Source: Pseudomonas sp. AL03 (lineage in GTDB: Bacteria; Pseudomonadota; Gammaproteobacteria; Pseudomonadales; Pseudomonadaceae). Taken from it: 64,000 bases of DNA. The position numbers and the translations under genes were made by a program. Each line of letters begins with the position of its first letter. The stretch's first letter is position 1. The stretch lies in contig NZ_JASBRE010000018.1 of NCBI RefSeq assembly GCF_029960815.1, positions 1 to 64,000 of the forward strand, written 5' to 3'. The notes below the pieces were generated by a model that was given only the letters and a program-made list of their open reading frames with translations, had not been told where the DNA came from and searched no databases. This document shows positions 8,506-16,885 of the stretch, piece after piece.

Positions 8506-8571
8506 CTAGCCCGCCAAATAAGGAATGGCGGTAATAATGCTTGGCTGGCAGCGCAATACGGTGGAAGTCAT
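8506..8571 (-). CDS. Putative ilvA leader peptide (21 residues)
   Basis: A 22-codon frame reading MTSTVLRCQPS then IITAIPYLAG, so isoleucine sits at positions 12, 13 and 16, threonine at 2, 4 and 14, with valine 5 and leucine 6. The last codons contain GGCGGG (8515-8510), which can pair with CCCGCC (8485-8480), the upstream arm of the terminator. That is the classic geometry in which a ribosome stalled at isoleucine codons frees an antiterminator. No strong ribosome site is visible before the ATG, which lowers confidence in translation. Confidence 0.65.
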   Translation of the reverse strand: MTSTVLRCQPSIITAIPYLAG

Positions 8572-8669
8572 GGCTGGAAATTAGCCGGGCGCTGATGGCA
8601 AGTCAATGGCCAATTTTCCTCGGCCGCTGTAGGCTGACGATTCTGCTCATCGTCCCAAGGAAGGAAACC

Positions 8670-9002
8670 ATGAAGTCTGTCGCCCTGCCCCTCATTGCCC
8701 TTATTGCCTTCGCGGGTTACACCGTTTCGGTGATGCTCCAGGCCGAGCAGTCGTTAATCGATTTCGGCATCAGCCTGATGTTGCGACCTGATACTGCGCA
8801 GGTGGTGATTGATTTGTACCTGCTGGCGACATTAGCCGGCGTGTGGATGTACAAGGATGCACGCAAGCGTGGGCAGTCAGCGTTGTCGGTGATGCCCTAC
8901 TGGCTGATCACGGCGATTTTTGTGTCCGTTGGGCCGTTGTTGTACCTCGTCGTCCGTGGCTTGCAGGATCGGAGAAAGGCCGTCACTTTGCCAACCGCCT
9001 GA
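8670..9002 (+). CDS. Small three-helix membrane protein, DUF2834-like
   Basis: A 110-residue membrane protein with three hydrophobic segments (about residues 5-23, 46-60 and 76-95) and the loop WMYKDARKRGQS between the second and third, the layout of DUF2834-type proteins. Function unknown. The ATG at 8670 follows an AAGGAAGG ribosome site. Its 3' end overlaps the converging CorA-like gene by 20 bases. Confidence 0.7.
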   Translation: MKSVALPLIALIAFAGYTVSVMLQAEQSLIDFGISLMLRPDTAQVVIDLYLLATLAGVWMYKDARKRGQSALSVMPYWLITAIFVSVGPLLYLVVRGLQDRRKAVTLPTA

Positions 9003-9906
9003 GCCCGAGCACCATCACTCCAGCTCCAATCATCATCGCGGTCAGAAACAGCGGATATGAAACCCACCACGGCACGCCCGCCGTCATCATGCTGAACTCG
9101 GACATGCCGCCAATACTTGCAATCAGGTTCAGCGGCAGAAACACCACATTGATCAACGTCAGTTTGCGCAGCAGATTGTTCATGCTGTTGTTCATCAGGT
9201 TGCCCCGGGCGTCGATGAGGCCAGAGAACACCGTGGAGTAAATTTCCGCCTGTTTGTAGCACTGGTTGTTTTCGATGATCAGGTCGTCGATCAGCCCAAT
9301 GGCTTCGGCGCTGAAATGTTCCTTTGCGGCGTGATTGCGCAACCGGGTCAGGACTGCGCCGTTGCTGTGAATCGCGTTGATGTAATAAATCAGGCTTTCG
9401 CTGAGGTTGAACATCTGGATCAGGTGCTGGTTCTGCATCGACGCGTTGAACTTCTGCTGCAATTCCCGGGCAACCAGCTTGATCACCTTCAGGTGGCCCA
9501 AATAGTGATGGATGTTGTTGAACAGCAGGTCGAGCAACACATCCAGCGGCGTATTCAGAGGCTGGCGCATGCCGAGGCCACTGAGCGGCGAGTCGTCGGT
9601 GGCGATCACCAGCAAACGATGCTCGGAAAACAGCAAACCGCAGGACGACACTTCGAAGGCCAGGCTACCGGCACCGGAATAGTTTTCCGGGCGTTTCCAG
9701 ATCAGGAACAGGTTGTCGGGGTGAAACTCGATGCGTGACACCTCGTCGGGGTCCAGGGCCGAGGCCAGGGCGTGTTCATCGACTTTGAAATGGCTGTGCA
9801 GCAAGTCCCGCTCGGCCGCATCGGGGTTGTTGAACAGCATCACTTCGGCGTCCAGCCGTTCGACCGCTTTCAGGGCGCCGTGAATCAGTTGAAAGCTCTT
9901 GATCAT
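8983..9906 (-). CDS. CorA-family divalent cation transporter with GMS instead of GMN
   Basis: A 307-residue CorA/ZntB superfamily protein. The N-terminal cytoplasmic domain is followed by long helices and two C-terminal membrane segments (about 251-268 and 280-302), the usual pentameric channel design. The signature before the loop, normally GMN, reads GGMSEF here (GMS at 267-269), so the pore asparagine is serine; ion choice cannot be inferred from the signature. It starts seven bases after the stop of the RimK-like ligase gene and is likely co-transcribed with it. Confidence 0.85.
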   Translation of the reverse strand: MIKSFQLIHGALKAVERLDAEVMLFNNPDAAERDLLHSHFKVDEHALASALDPDEVSRIEFHPDNLFLIWKRPENYSGAGSLAFEVSSCGLLFSEHRLLVIATDDSPLSGLGMRQPLNTPLDVLLDLLFNNIHHYLGHLKVIKLVARELQQKFNASMQNQHLIQMFNLSESLIYYINAIHSNGAVLTRLRNHAAKEHFSAEAIGLIDDLIIENNQCYKQAEIYSTVFSGLIDARGNLMNNSMNNLLRKLTLINVVFLPLNLIASIGGMSEFSMMTAGVPWWVSYPLFLTAMMIGAGVMVLGLRRLAK

Positions 9907-9913
9907 CCGCCGC

Positions 9914-11488
9914 TCACCACGTCTGGCCGCGGCGCTTGAGTTCCAGGCGACGAACGAACTCTTCCAACACCAGCGAATACAGATCGTCCTGCAAGTAAGC
10001 GTCTTCGATGCCGGCGTCCATGTTCGGGTTGTCGTTGACCTCGATCACCACCACTTTGTCGCCGGACTGCTTGAGATCGACACCGTAGAGGCCATCGCCG
10101 ATCAGGTTCGCAGTCTTCACCGCCAGTTCCACCACCGCCCGCGGGGCTTCGTGAACGGCCAGGGTGCGGCATTCGCCGTTGATGTCCTGGCCCTTGGCCT
10201 TGTGGTTGTAGATCTGCCAATGGCCCTTGGACATAAAGTACTGGCAGGCAAAGATCGGTTTTCGGTTGAGTACGCCGATGCGCCAGTCGTATTCGGTGTA
10301 GAAGAACTCCTGGGCCAGCAACAGCACGGAATGTTCAAACAGTTCGGCCGTGGCTTCGAGCAAGGCTTGCTGGCTTTCGACCTTGATCACACCTCGTGAG
10401 AAACAGCCGTCGGGAATCTTCAATACCAACGGGAAACCGAGGCGCTCGCCCACCCGCTCAAAGTCTTCCGGTCGCTCTTTGTAGAGAATCTCGGTGGCGG
10501 GCATGCCCAGTTGATGGCTCTTGAGCAGATCGGTCAGGTACACCTTGTTGGTGCAACGCAAAATTGACGCCGGGTCGTCCATCACCACCAGCCCTTCGCT
10601 CTCTGCTTTCTTGGCAAAGCGGTAGGTGTGGTTGTCGACGCTTGTCGTCTCGCGGATCAGCAGCCCGTCGTATTCGGCGATACGCGCGTAGTCCTTGCGC
10701 TCAATCAGCTCGACGTCGATGCCCAACGTCTTGCCAACCCTGACGAAGTTGTCCAGCGCCTTGGCATTTGAAGGCGGCAACGCTTCCTGGGGATCGTGGA
10801 GGATTGCCAGGTCATAACGGGCCAAACGCCGGGAACGCGGTACGCGCCAGATCTTGCGGCTGAAACTGTCGAGTGCGTTAGCGAACTGGTCTTCCTGATC
10901 TTCGCGCAACTTATGTAAGGCGCCGGACTTTATGCCTTCGATGTGCCAACCATTCGTTCGACGAAACTCAACTAACAATATCGGGCACGGAAAGACCTCG
11001 AACAACTGTCGCGCCAGATCCTGCAACGGCTCGATATTAGTCTTGCCAAAGTACAGTGTCAGGGTAAAGCCTTCTGTATCGCTGTAAAGATGATGACTGA
11101 GGGCTTTTTCCAGGGTTTTATCCAGATCATCCAGGGCCAGGCCGTACAAGGATTTTCGAGTCAGTTCGCTGATGGTACGCACCGACGGAATCACCTTGTG
11201 CCCACGGGCTTCGGCCAGCAGCGAACAGTAGTAACCGTGCCCCAGGTACTTGTAGCTGCGGCACAGATTAATCACCTGGACCCGTTTGCCCTGCTCATTG
11301 GCGCGGGTTTGTTCGAGGTACTCCTGGGCGCTGACGATGTCTTCACTGGGGAAGTAGGAGGTCCAGTCTTCCTTGCGTTCGACGATGATAATCAATTGGC
11401 TGGAAGTTCTAACTCCATCATTTAAATACGTTGCTGCCGGCAAAGTTTGCTCGGATACTTCGCGCCAATGACCTTGTACCGCTGACAT
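9914..11488 (-). CDS. RimK-like ATP-grasp ligase with RLAN-type N-terminal domain
   Basis: A 524-residue protein. The first half (about 1-210, with RSYKYLGHGYYCSLLAEARG) resembles the RLAN domain known to precede RimK-like ATP-grasp domains; the second half is an ATP-grasp ligase with the nucleotide-binding LVLKIPDGCFSRGV and the metal-binding VIEVNDNPNMDAG near the C terminus. Such enzymes join a carboxylate to an amine at the cost of ATP, often making peptide-like products. The ATG at 11488 is chosen because the RLAN domain begins MSAVQGHWREV; upstream codons show no similarity. The gene is divergent from the GNAT/C39 gene, 92 bases away, a pairing predicted for peptide-metabolite synthesis. 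Substrate unknown. Confidence 0.85.
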   Translation of the reverse strand: MSAVQGHWREVSEQTLPAATYLNDGVRTSSQLIIIVERKEDWTSYFPSEDIVSAQEYLEQTRANEQGKRVQVINLCRSYKYLGHGYYCSLLAEARGHKVIPSVRTISELTRKSLYGLALDDLDKTLEKALSHHLYSDTEGFTLTLYFGKTNIEPLQDLARQLFEVFPCPILLVEFRRTNGWHIEGIKSGALHKLREDQEDQFANALDSFSRKIWRVPRSRRLARYDLAILHDPQEALPPSNAKALDNFVRVGKTLGIDVELIERKDYARIAEYDGLLIRETTSVDNHTYRFAKKAESEGLVVMDDPASILRCTNKVYLTDLLKSHQLGMPATEILYKERPEDFERVGERLGFPLVLKIPDGCFSRGVIKVESQQALLEATAELFEHSVLLLAQEFFYTEYDWRIGVLNRKPIFACQYFMSKGHWQIYNHKAKGQDINGECRTLAVHEAPRAVVELAVKTANLIGDGLYGVDLKQSGDKVVVIEVNDNPNMDAGIEDAYLQDDLYSLVLEEFVRRLELKRRGQTW

Positions 11489-11580
11489 AGTGATTGATCC
11501 GTTGGAGAACAAGACCTTTCCTATTAAGCACGAACTTTTTAGAAAGTCGCGTTTCGTTACGCAACTTTTACGGTGGTCAT

Positions 11581-12678
11581 ATGAATCTGGTTTTTCGCTT
11601 GGCGGTCGTTGAAGACTTGCCCGCATTGCTGGAACTTGAACAGCAATGCTTCACCACGGATCGGCTCAACAGCCGCAGTTTTTTATGGATGATCACTCGA
11701 GCGCACGGGCAATTGCTGGTAGCCCAGCGTGGCGAGCATCTGGTGGGTTACGCGGTCGTGCTGTTTCACCGCGGCACCTCGTTGGCTCGGCTTTATTCAA
11801 TTGCAATCGCGACCGAGGCGCGCGGCAGCGGGCTGGGCAGGCGATTGCTCGAACGCATCGAGGCCAGCGCCCTCGAGCACGACTGCGCCTACCTGCGGCT
11901 GGAAGTGCGCATCGACAATCCAGCGGCGATTGCCCTGTATGAGCGCAATGGTTACCGACGCTTTGCACTGATTCACGACTATTACCAGGACCATGCCGAC
12001 GCGCTGCGGCTGGAAAAGCGCATCCTTGAGCATCGCGACTCACGCAATATCAAGGTGCCTTATTACCCGCAGACCACCGATTTCACCTGTGGCCCGGCCT
12101 GCCTGCTGATGGCTATGGGTGCACTGCAACAGGATCGAGTGCTGGAGCGCCGCGAAGAGTTGCAGATCTGGCGCGAGGCGACCACCGTGTTCATGACCTC
12201 CGGTCACGGTGGCTGCAGCCCTCAAGGCCTTGCATTGGCGGCATCACGACGGGGGTTTCGGGTGGGCCTGCAACTGAGCATGGCCGGGCCGTTGTTTCTC
12301 GATGGCGTGCGCGATGAGCATAAAAAAGACGTAATGCGTCTGGTGCACGAGGAGTTTACGCAGCAGTTGCAAGCCACTAACGTCGAACGGGTGATTGGGG
12401 GGCCACTGGATCTGCGCCGGCTGCTGGACACTGGCGGCCAGCCGTTGGTGCTGATCAGCTGTTATAGACTCACCCGCTCGAAGTCACCACATTGGGTGAT
12501 CGTCACCGATTGCGATGAAGAGTTCGTGTACCTGCACGACCCGGATGTCGACCACAGCCAGCATCGTCAGCCCATGGACTGCCAGCATTTGCCGGTCAGT
12601 CATGGGGAGTTCGACAAGATGTGCAGCTTCGGCCGGGGCAAGCTTCGGGCTGCGGTCATCCTCTATGCCCGATCATGA
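11581..12678 (+). CDS. Bifunctional GNAT N-acetyltransferase / C39-type cysteine peptidase
   Basis: A 365-residue fusion. Residues 1-150 form a GNAT acetyltransferase with the acetyl-CoA loop ARGSGLGRRLLERIE and the ending IALYERNGYRRF. Residues 155-365 form a papain-like C39 peptidase: YYPQTTDFTCGPACLLMAMG gives the nucleophile cysteine and oxyanion glutamine, and SPHWVIVTDCD with LHDPD the histidine and aspartate. There is no signal peptide, so it acts in the cytoplasm, unlike FapD later in this window. It is divergent from the RimK-like ligase; together they suggest making and trimming or acetylating a small peptide. The ATG at 11581 matches the start of the GNAT fold. Confidence 0.9.
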   Translation: MNLVFRLAVVEDLPALLELEQQCFTTDRLNSRSFLWMITRAHGQLLVAQRGEHLVGYAVVLFHRGTSLARLYSIAIATEARGSGLGRRLLERIEASALEHDCAYLRLEVRIDNPAAIALYERNGYRRFALIHDYYQDHADALRLEKRILEHRDSRNIKVPYYPQTTDFTCGPACLLMAMGALQQDRVLERREELQIWREATTVFMTSGHGGCSPQGLALAASRRGFRVGLQLSMAGPLFLDGVRDEHKKDVMRLVHEEFTQQLQATNVERVIGGPLDLRRLLDTGGQPLVLISCYRLTRSKSPHWVIVTDCDEEFVYLHDPDVDHSQHRQPMDCQHLPVSHGEFDKMCSFGRGKLRAAVILYARS

Positions 12679-12689
12679 GTTTCACAATC

Positions 12690-12736
12690 CCTGTAGCAGC
12701 TGGCGAAGCCTGCGTCCGGCTGCGAAGCGGCCGTAA
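12690..12736. repeat. REP-like palindrome (CTGTAGCAGCTGGCGAAGCC type)
   Basis: A single copy of the short repetitive palindrome with CTGCGTCCGGCTGCGAAGCGG that is scattered between Pseudomonas genes. It lies between two convergent genes, the usual setting for such elements. Confidence 0.6.
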
Positions 12737-12823
12737 ATCAGCCAGCGCGGGTATTGAGCTGTACCGAGTTGACAGAATTGACGCCTCGGCTTGGGCGAGT
12801 CCATCCAATTACAGGGTATGGGT

Positions 12824-13975
12824 TTATTTGAGGCCGATCTTGTACAGTGCCCCGTCGTCTTCATCGGTCAACACATACAAATACCCGTCCGGCCCTTGCC
12901 GCACATCGCGAATGCGCTTGTTGAGTTCGCCGAGCAAACGCTCTTCGTGCACCACTTTGTCGCCGTCAAACTGCAAGCGGATCAACTCCTGACTCACCAG
13001 CGCGCCGATAAACACGTTGTGCTGCCAGGCCTTGAAGCGGTCAGCATCGTAGAACACCATGCCGCTGAGGCCGGGGGACTTTTCCCAGACATGGTGCGGT
13101 GCAACGGCGCCTTCGGCGGATTTGCCCTTGGCTTCCGGAATCGGCTGGCCGGAATAGTTGATACCGTGGGTTGCCATCGGCCAGCCGTAGTTCTTGCCAC
13201 GCTCGATGATATTGATTTCGTCGCCACCCAGGGGACCGTGCTCGTTTTCCCAGAGGGTGCCGGTCCAGGGATTGAGCGCCGCGCCTTGCGGATTGCGCTG
13301 GCCGTAGGACCAGATTTCCGGGCGTACGCCGGCCTGACCGACAAAGGGGTTGTCATCTGGCACCTTGCCGTCCGGATAAATCCGCACGATCTTGCCTTGC
13401 AGCTTGTCGAGGTCCTGAGCAGTCGGCCGGTCGTTGTTCTCGCCAAGGGTGATGAACAGATAGCCGTCGCGGTCGAACACCAGGCGCGAACCAAAGTGGT
13501 TACCGACCGAAAGCTTGGGCTCCTGGCGAAAGATCACTTTGAAATCCTTGATGGCCGTCAGGTCGTCAGACAAACGTCCGCGACCGACCGCCGTCCCGGC
13601 CTTGTCGCCCTCACCGCCACCTTCGGCATAAGACAGATAGACCGTGCGGTCTTGCTTGAAGTCAGGCGACAACACCACATCCAGCAGACCGCCCTGCCCC
13701 TTGGCCCACACCGTTGGTACGCCACTGAGAGGAGTGGAAAGTTTACCGTCGGCGCTGACCACCCGCAGGTTGCCGGGCCGTTCGGTCACCAGCATCCCTT
13801 GACGATCGGGCAGAAACGCCAACGCCCAGGGATGTTCGAGCCCCTTGGTAATCGGCGTCACCTCAAGGGTGCCCTGTTCGCTTTTAAAATTCTGGGTCGG
13901 CGCCGCGAAAACGGGTGCCGTGGCGGTGATCAGTGCGCTGGCACACAGCGTGGCCAGAAAGGTCTTACGCAACAT
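12824..13975 (-). CDS. PQQ-dependent aldose sugar dehydrogenase (YliI-like)
   Basis: A 383-residue periplasmic enzyme of the soluble glucose/aldose dehydrogenase beta-propeller family. Residues 1-24 are a signal peptide ending VFA. Family landmarks are HPWALAFLPD near the N terminus, SVGNHFGSRLVF, WENEHGPLGGDEINII and NYGWPMATHG. It would oxidise aldoses with PQQ as cofactor and pass electrons to the respiratory chain. Its upstream neighbour on the same strand is a small secreted protein 52 bases away, so the two may share a promoter. Confidence 0.9.
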   Translation of the reverse strand: MLRKTFLATLCASALITATAPVFAAPTQNFKSEQGTLEVTPITKGLEHPWALAFLPDRQGMLVTERPGNLRVVSADGKLSTPLSGVPTVWAKGQGGLLDVVLSPDFKQDRTVYLSYAEGGGEGDKAGTAVGRGRLSDDLTAIKDFKVIFRQEPKLSVGNHFGSRLVFDRDGYLFITLGENNDRPTAQDLDKLQGKIVRIYPDGKVPDDNPFVGQAGVRPEIWSYGQRNPQGAALNPWTGTLWENEHGPLGGDEINIIERGKNYGWPMATHGINYSGQPIPEAKGKSAEGAVAPHHVWEKSPGLSGMVFYDADRFKAWQHNVFIGALVSQELIRLQFDGDKVVHEERLLGELNKRIRDVRQGPDGYLYVLTDEDDGALYKIGLK

Positions 13976-14026
13976 GCACGATTCCTTTTGTCGTTCGAAT
14001 GGCTTGAAAGAACGCTGTCCTGTTGT

Positions 14027-14383
14027 TCAACGGTTGCTGGTGTCTGCGTCTCGATGAGGTGGATTGGGGATGAATGTCGGTGGGGTGGCGGGAGGCGGCC
14101 GGTCTTGGGGATATCGGTTGCCGACGCCACCATTGTCAAGCGTCGGGGGGCGTGGCACAGGCACTGTGTTCGGCCCACGGTTGGCCGGCGCGCTGGGTTG
14201 CGTGCCTTGCATGCTGTTGGGATTGGCCCGGCGGATCGGGCTGTTGTAAGGATTGCTGGTGTTGCCCGTCGGGCTCTGGGCCAACAGCAATGAAGAAGGT
14301 GGCGCTGCGGTGTCAGCCTGGGCCACATTGCTCAGCACGCCACTCAACGCCAACGCGGTGCAGCCGAGCACAAATCTGTTCAT
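14027..14383 (-). CDS. Secreted proline/asparagine-rich small protein
   Basis: A 118-residue protein with a signal peptide (residues 1-23, ending AQA) and a low-complexity mature part rich in Pro, Asn and Arg, including PVPRPPTLDNGG. There is no folded domain in sight and no cysteine in the mature part. Similar disordered periplasmic proteins sit beside the PQQ sugar dehydrogenase gene in related species, but no role is known. The ATG at 14383 follows a GAGAGGCTCC ribosome site. Confidence 0.7.
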   Translation of the reverse strand: MNRFVLGCTALALSGVLSNVAQADTAAPPSSLLLAQSPTGNTSNPYNSPIRRANPNSMQGTQPSAPANRGPNTVPVPRPPTLDNGGVGNRYPQDRPPPATPPTFIPNPPHRDADTSNR

Positions 14384-14586
14384 GGGGAGCCTCTCGACAT
14401 CAGCGTGGATAGGGTCTTCGCTAGCACGCTACGCCCGAGGCTCGGATTTGTTAACTAAAACCTCCTTCACAAGATGTAACACGAGTTGACCCCACCGCCA
14501 ATCCGCCCCCAGGACCGGGCCGCCACCCGCTGAAACTTTTGCACAGCGTCACCGGTCACCTGAACATCACTCGCGAGAAGACGACA

Positions 14587-15453
14587 ATGGCACGGGCAAT
14601 CTGGAAAGGCGCAATCAGTTTCGGTCTGGTGCATATCCCTGTCGCGCTGGTCTCGGCGACGTCTTCTCAAGGGGTGGATTTCGACTGGCTCGACAGCCGC
14701 AGCATGGATCCGGTGGGCTATAAGCGCGTCAACAAGGTCACCGGCAAGGAAGTCACCAAGGAACACATCGTTAAAGGTGTGCAGTACGAAAAGGGTCGGT
14801 ATGTGGTCCTCAGCGAAGAGGAAATCAAGTCGGCGCACCCACTGTCCACTCAGACCATCGACATCTTTTCCTTTGTCGACAGCGAACAGATCCCACTGCA
14901 AAACATCGATACGCCGTATTACCTGGCGCCGGATAAACGCGGTGGCAAGGTGTATGCGTTGTTGCGCGAAACCCTCAGCAAAACCAATAAGGTCGCCCTC
15001 GCCCACGTGGTCTTGCATACCCGCCAGCATCTGGCGGCGCTGATGCCACTGGAGTCGGCGATGGTGCTGGTGATGCTGCGCTGGCCTGCCGAAGTGCGAA
15101 GTCTGGATACGCTAGAGTTGGGCAGTGAAGTCACCAAGCCCGAACTGGCCAAGGGCGAACTGGACATGGCCAAACGACTGGTTGAAGACATGAGAGCCGA
15201 CTGGAAGCCCGAGGATTATCGCGACAGTTTTGAAGACAAGATCATGGCGCTGGTTGAGAGGAAGGCTAATGAAGGCAAGATCGAGGATGTGGAAACGGCG
15301 ACGGGCGAAGAGGAGCGTAAAACTGCGGATGTTATTGATTTGACCGAGCTGCTTAAACGCAGCCTCGGTGGCAAGAGTGCGGGCAAAACCCCGAGTAAGC
15401 CGGCAGCCAAAGCAACAACAGCGAAGAAGGCTACCAAACGGTCTAGCGGTTGA
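14587..15453 (+). CDS. ku: Ku protein for non-homologous end joining
   Basis: A 288-residue bacterial Ku homolog starting MARAIWKGAISFGLVHIPV, the near-universal Ku N terminus. The Ku core beta-barrel and bridge region extend to about residue 255; the last 30 residues are a lysine/alanine-rich tail (KTPSKPAAKATTAKK) of the kind that binds DNA ends and modulates threading. Ku homodimers bind double-strand breaks and recruit LigD, which is not in this window. The ATG at 14587 is set by the conserved start; the frame extends upstream without similarity. Confidence 0.95.
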   Translation: MARAIWKGAISFGLVHIPVALVSATSSQGVDFDWLDSRSMDPVGYKRVNKVTGKEVTKEHIVKGVQYEKGRYVVLSEEEIKSAHPLSTQTIDIFSFVDSEQIPLQNIDTPYYLAPDKRGGKVYALLRETLSKTNKVALAHVVLHTRQHLAALMPLESAMVLVMLRWPAEVRSLDTLELGSEVTKPELAKGELDMAKRLVEDMRADWKPEDYRDSFEDKIMALVERKANEGKIEDVETATGEEERKTADVIDLTELLKRSLGGKSAGKTPSKPAAKATTAKKATKRSSG

Positions 15454-15477
15454 TTGAAGAGTTGCGGTGAGTTTTAT

Positions 15478-15581
15478 GGCCTCTTCGCGGGCAAGCCATG
15501 CTCCTACGGGTTTTGTGTTGTTCACAACAAACGCTGTTGATCACACGCCCCCTGTAGGAGCATGGCTTGCCAGCGAAGGCG
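15478..15581. repeat. Paired palindromic repeat (BIME-like)
   Basis: Two inverted copies of the TTCGCGGGCAAGCCATGCTCCTAC-type repeat flank a central segment: CAAGCCATGCTCCTAC at 15492-15507 and GTAGGAGCATGGCTTG at 15554-15569. The element fills the gap between the convergent ku and lpxO genes. Confidence 0.8.
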
Positions 15582-15584
15582 TCT

Positions 15585-16496
15585 TCAGATCAGAACGATA
15601 ATCGCCAACAGGCCACCGAAAATCGCCCACTTCTCCAGGTAATAGAGCTTGCGGTTGCGCTTCTTCAGCGCCTTGCCGCGCAGGCGAATCTTGTAGATTT
15701 TGGCAAACAATCGGTTGATACCGCCAGTCTTGTCACCCACATCGTTAGGCGCGCCTGCCGCCGACATCACGTTTCGGCTGAACCAGCCATTGAACACCGC
15801 CGCCCAGCGATACTTCATCGGACGCTCAACGTCACAGAACAGAATAATGCGGTTCTGCTGGGTGGCGTTTTCGGCGTAATGAATGAAGGTCTCGTCGAAC
15901 ATGACCGCTTCACCGTCGCGCCAGTGGTAGTTCTCGCCATCGACGTTGATGTAGCAACCGGCATCGTTCGGTGTTTCCAGGCCCAGGTGATAACGGTAGG
16001 AACCGGCATAAGGATCGCGGTGACGGACCAGTTTCGAACCCGGTGGCAACTCGGCGAACATCGCGGCTTTGATCGAGCCGATGCTTTGCACCAGTTCGGT
16101 GGTACGCGGGCAGAGTTTCAGGGCCGAAGGATGGCTGTCGCCGTACCACTTCAGGTAGAAACGTTTCCAGCCAGTCTTGAAGAACGAGTTGAAGCCGACG
16201 TCGTCGTATTGATTCGAGCGCTTGATCTCTCCGGCCTTGAGCAGGTCCTGGCCCTCGGCGCGAATTTCTTCCCAATGGTCCTGCAGCGGACTCAAATCAG
16301 GGAAGTCGGCCGGGTTGAGATAAGGCTTGTTGGGGATTTTCGAGAACAGATAAAGGAAGCAGTTGATCGGCGCCAGAAACGTCGAGTGGTCGCTCAGTTG
16401 GCGGCCCAGCTTGTGGCGCACGCGTCCGCGCAAGTGGACGTACGCAATGGATACGACGTAAATAGCGGCAATGATCAGTTTCACAGAATTCGTCAC
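15585..16496 (-). CDS. lpxO: Lipid A hydroxylase LpxO, aspartyl/asparaginyl beta-hydroxylase family
   Basis: A 303-residue Fe(II)/2-oxoglutarate dioxygenase that adds a 2-hydroxyl group to an acyl chain of lipid A. Terminal membrane helices (residues 5-22 and the last 17) anchor it to the inner membrane. The iron ligands lie in KLVRHRDPYAGSYRYHLGL and in the C-terminal DETFIHYAEN. The start is probably GTG at 16496; a second GTG four codons downstream (VKLIIAAIYVV) is equally possible since neither has a strong ribosome site. Confidence 0.9.
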   Translation of the reverse strand: MTNSVKLIIAAIYVVSIAYVHLRGRVRHKLGRQLSDHSTFLAPINCFLYLFSKIPNKPYLNPADFPDLSPLQDHWEEIRAEGQDLLKAGEIKRSNQYDDVGFNSFFKTGWKRFYLKWYGDSHPSALKLCPRTTELVQSIGSIKAAMFAELPPGSKLVRHRDPYAGSYRYHLGLETPNDAGCYINVDGENYHWRDGEAVMFDETFIHYAENATQQNRIILFCDVERPMKYRWAAVFNGWFSRNVMSAAGAPNDVGDKTGGINRLFAKIYKIRLRGKALKKRNRKLYYLEKWAIFGGLLAIIVLI

Positions 16497-16885
16497 ACGT
16501 CAGAACGTCCCTTGCCGACCCATCGGCCCAAGGGCCTGCATTCTAGCCACAGTTTGTAACCAATAGTTAACCTTCAACGGTAAAAATCTGTCCGCTGATG
16601 CTGCCAAAGCGGCCGTGCGGCCCTAACACCCTATCGTTTAAAGAGCCAGACCAGTACAATCGCCGCCAAACATTACGCGCCCCCCTTGGTTGATGACGGG
16701 AATGAACCCCGTCTCAGCGCACGTCGACTCGGGCCAAGCGCTCCATATGCTGCTGTCCACTTATTGCCAGATGGACCTTCCGCTTCTGACCGGGATGCAA
16801 TTCCTGTGGTTCGAATACCGGAAACGGGTACTGAATCGGTACTGCCGCAACCCTAGCTACTCTGAATGCTTCGCAGGAAAAACCT
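16497..16885. other. Divergent promoter region and leader of ybiT
   Basis: This 389-base gap separates two divergent genes. The ybiT-proximal half can be read as a 70-codon frame (TTG 16690 to 16902) that ends 17 bases inside ybiT, with a small hairpin GACGGGAATGAACCCCGTC at 16695-16713. I see no similarity in that frame and do not call it a gene. Confidence 0.4.
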
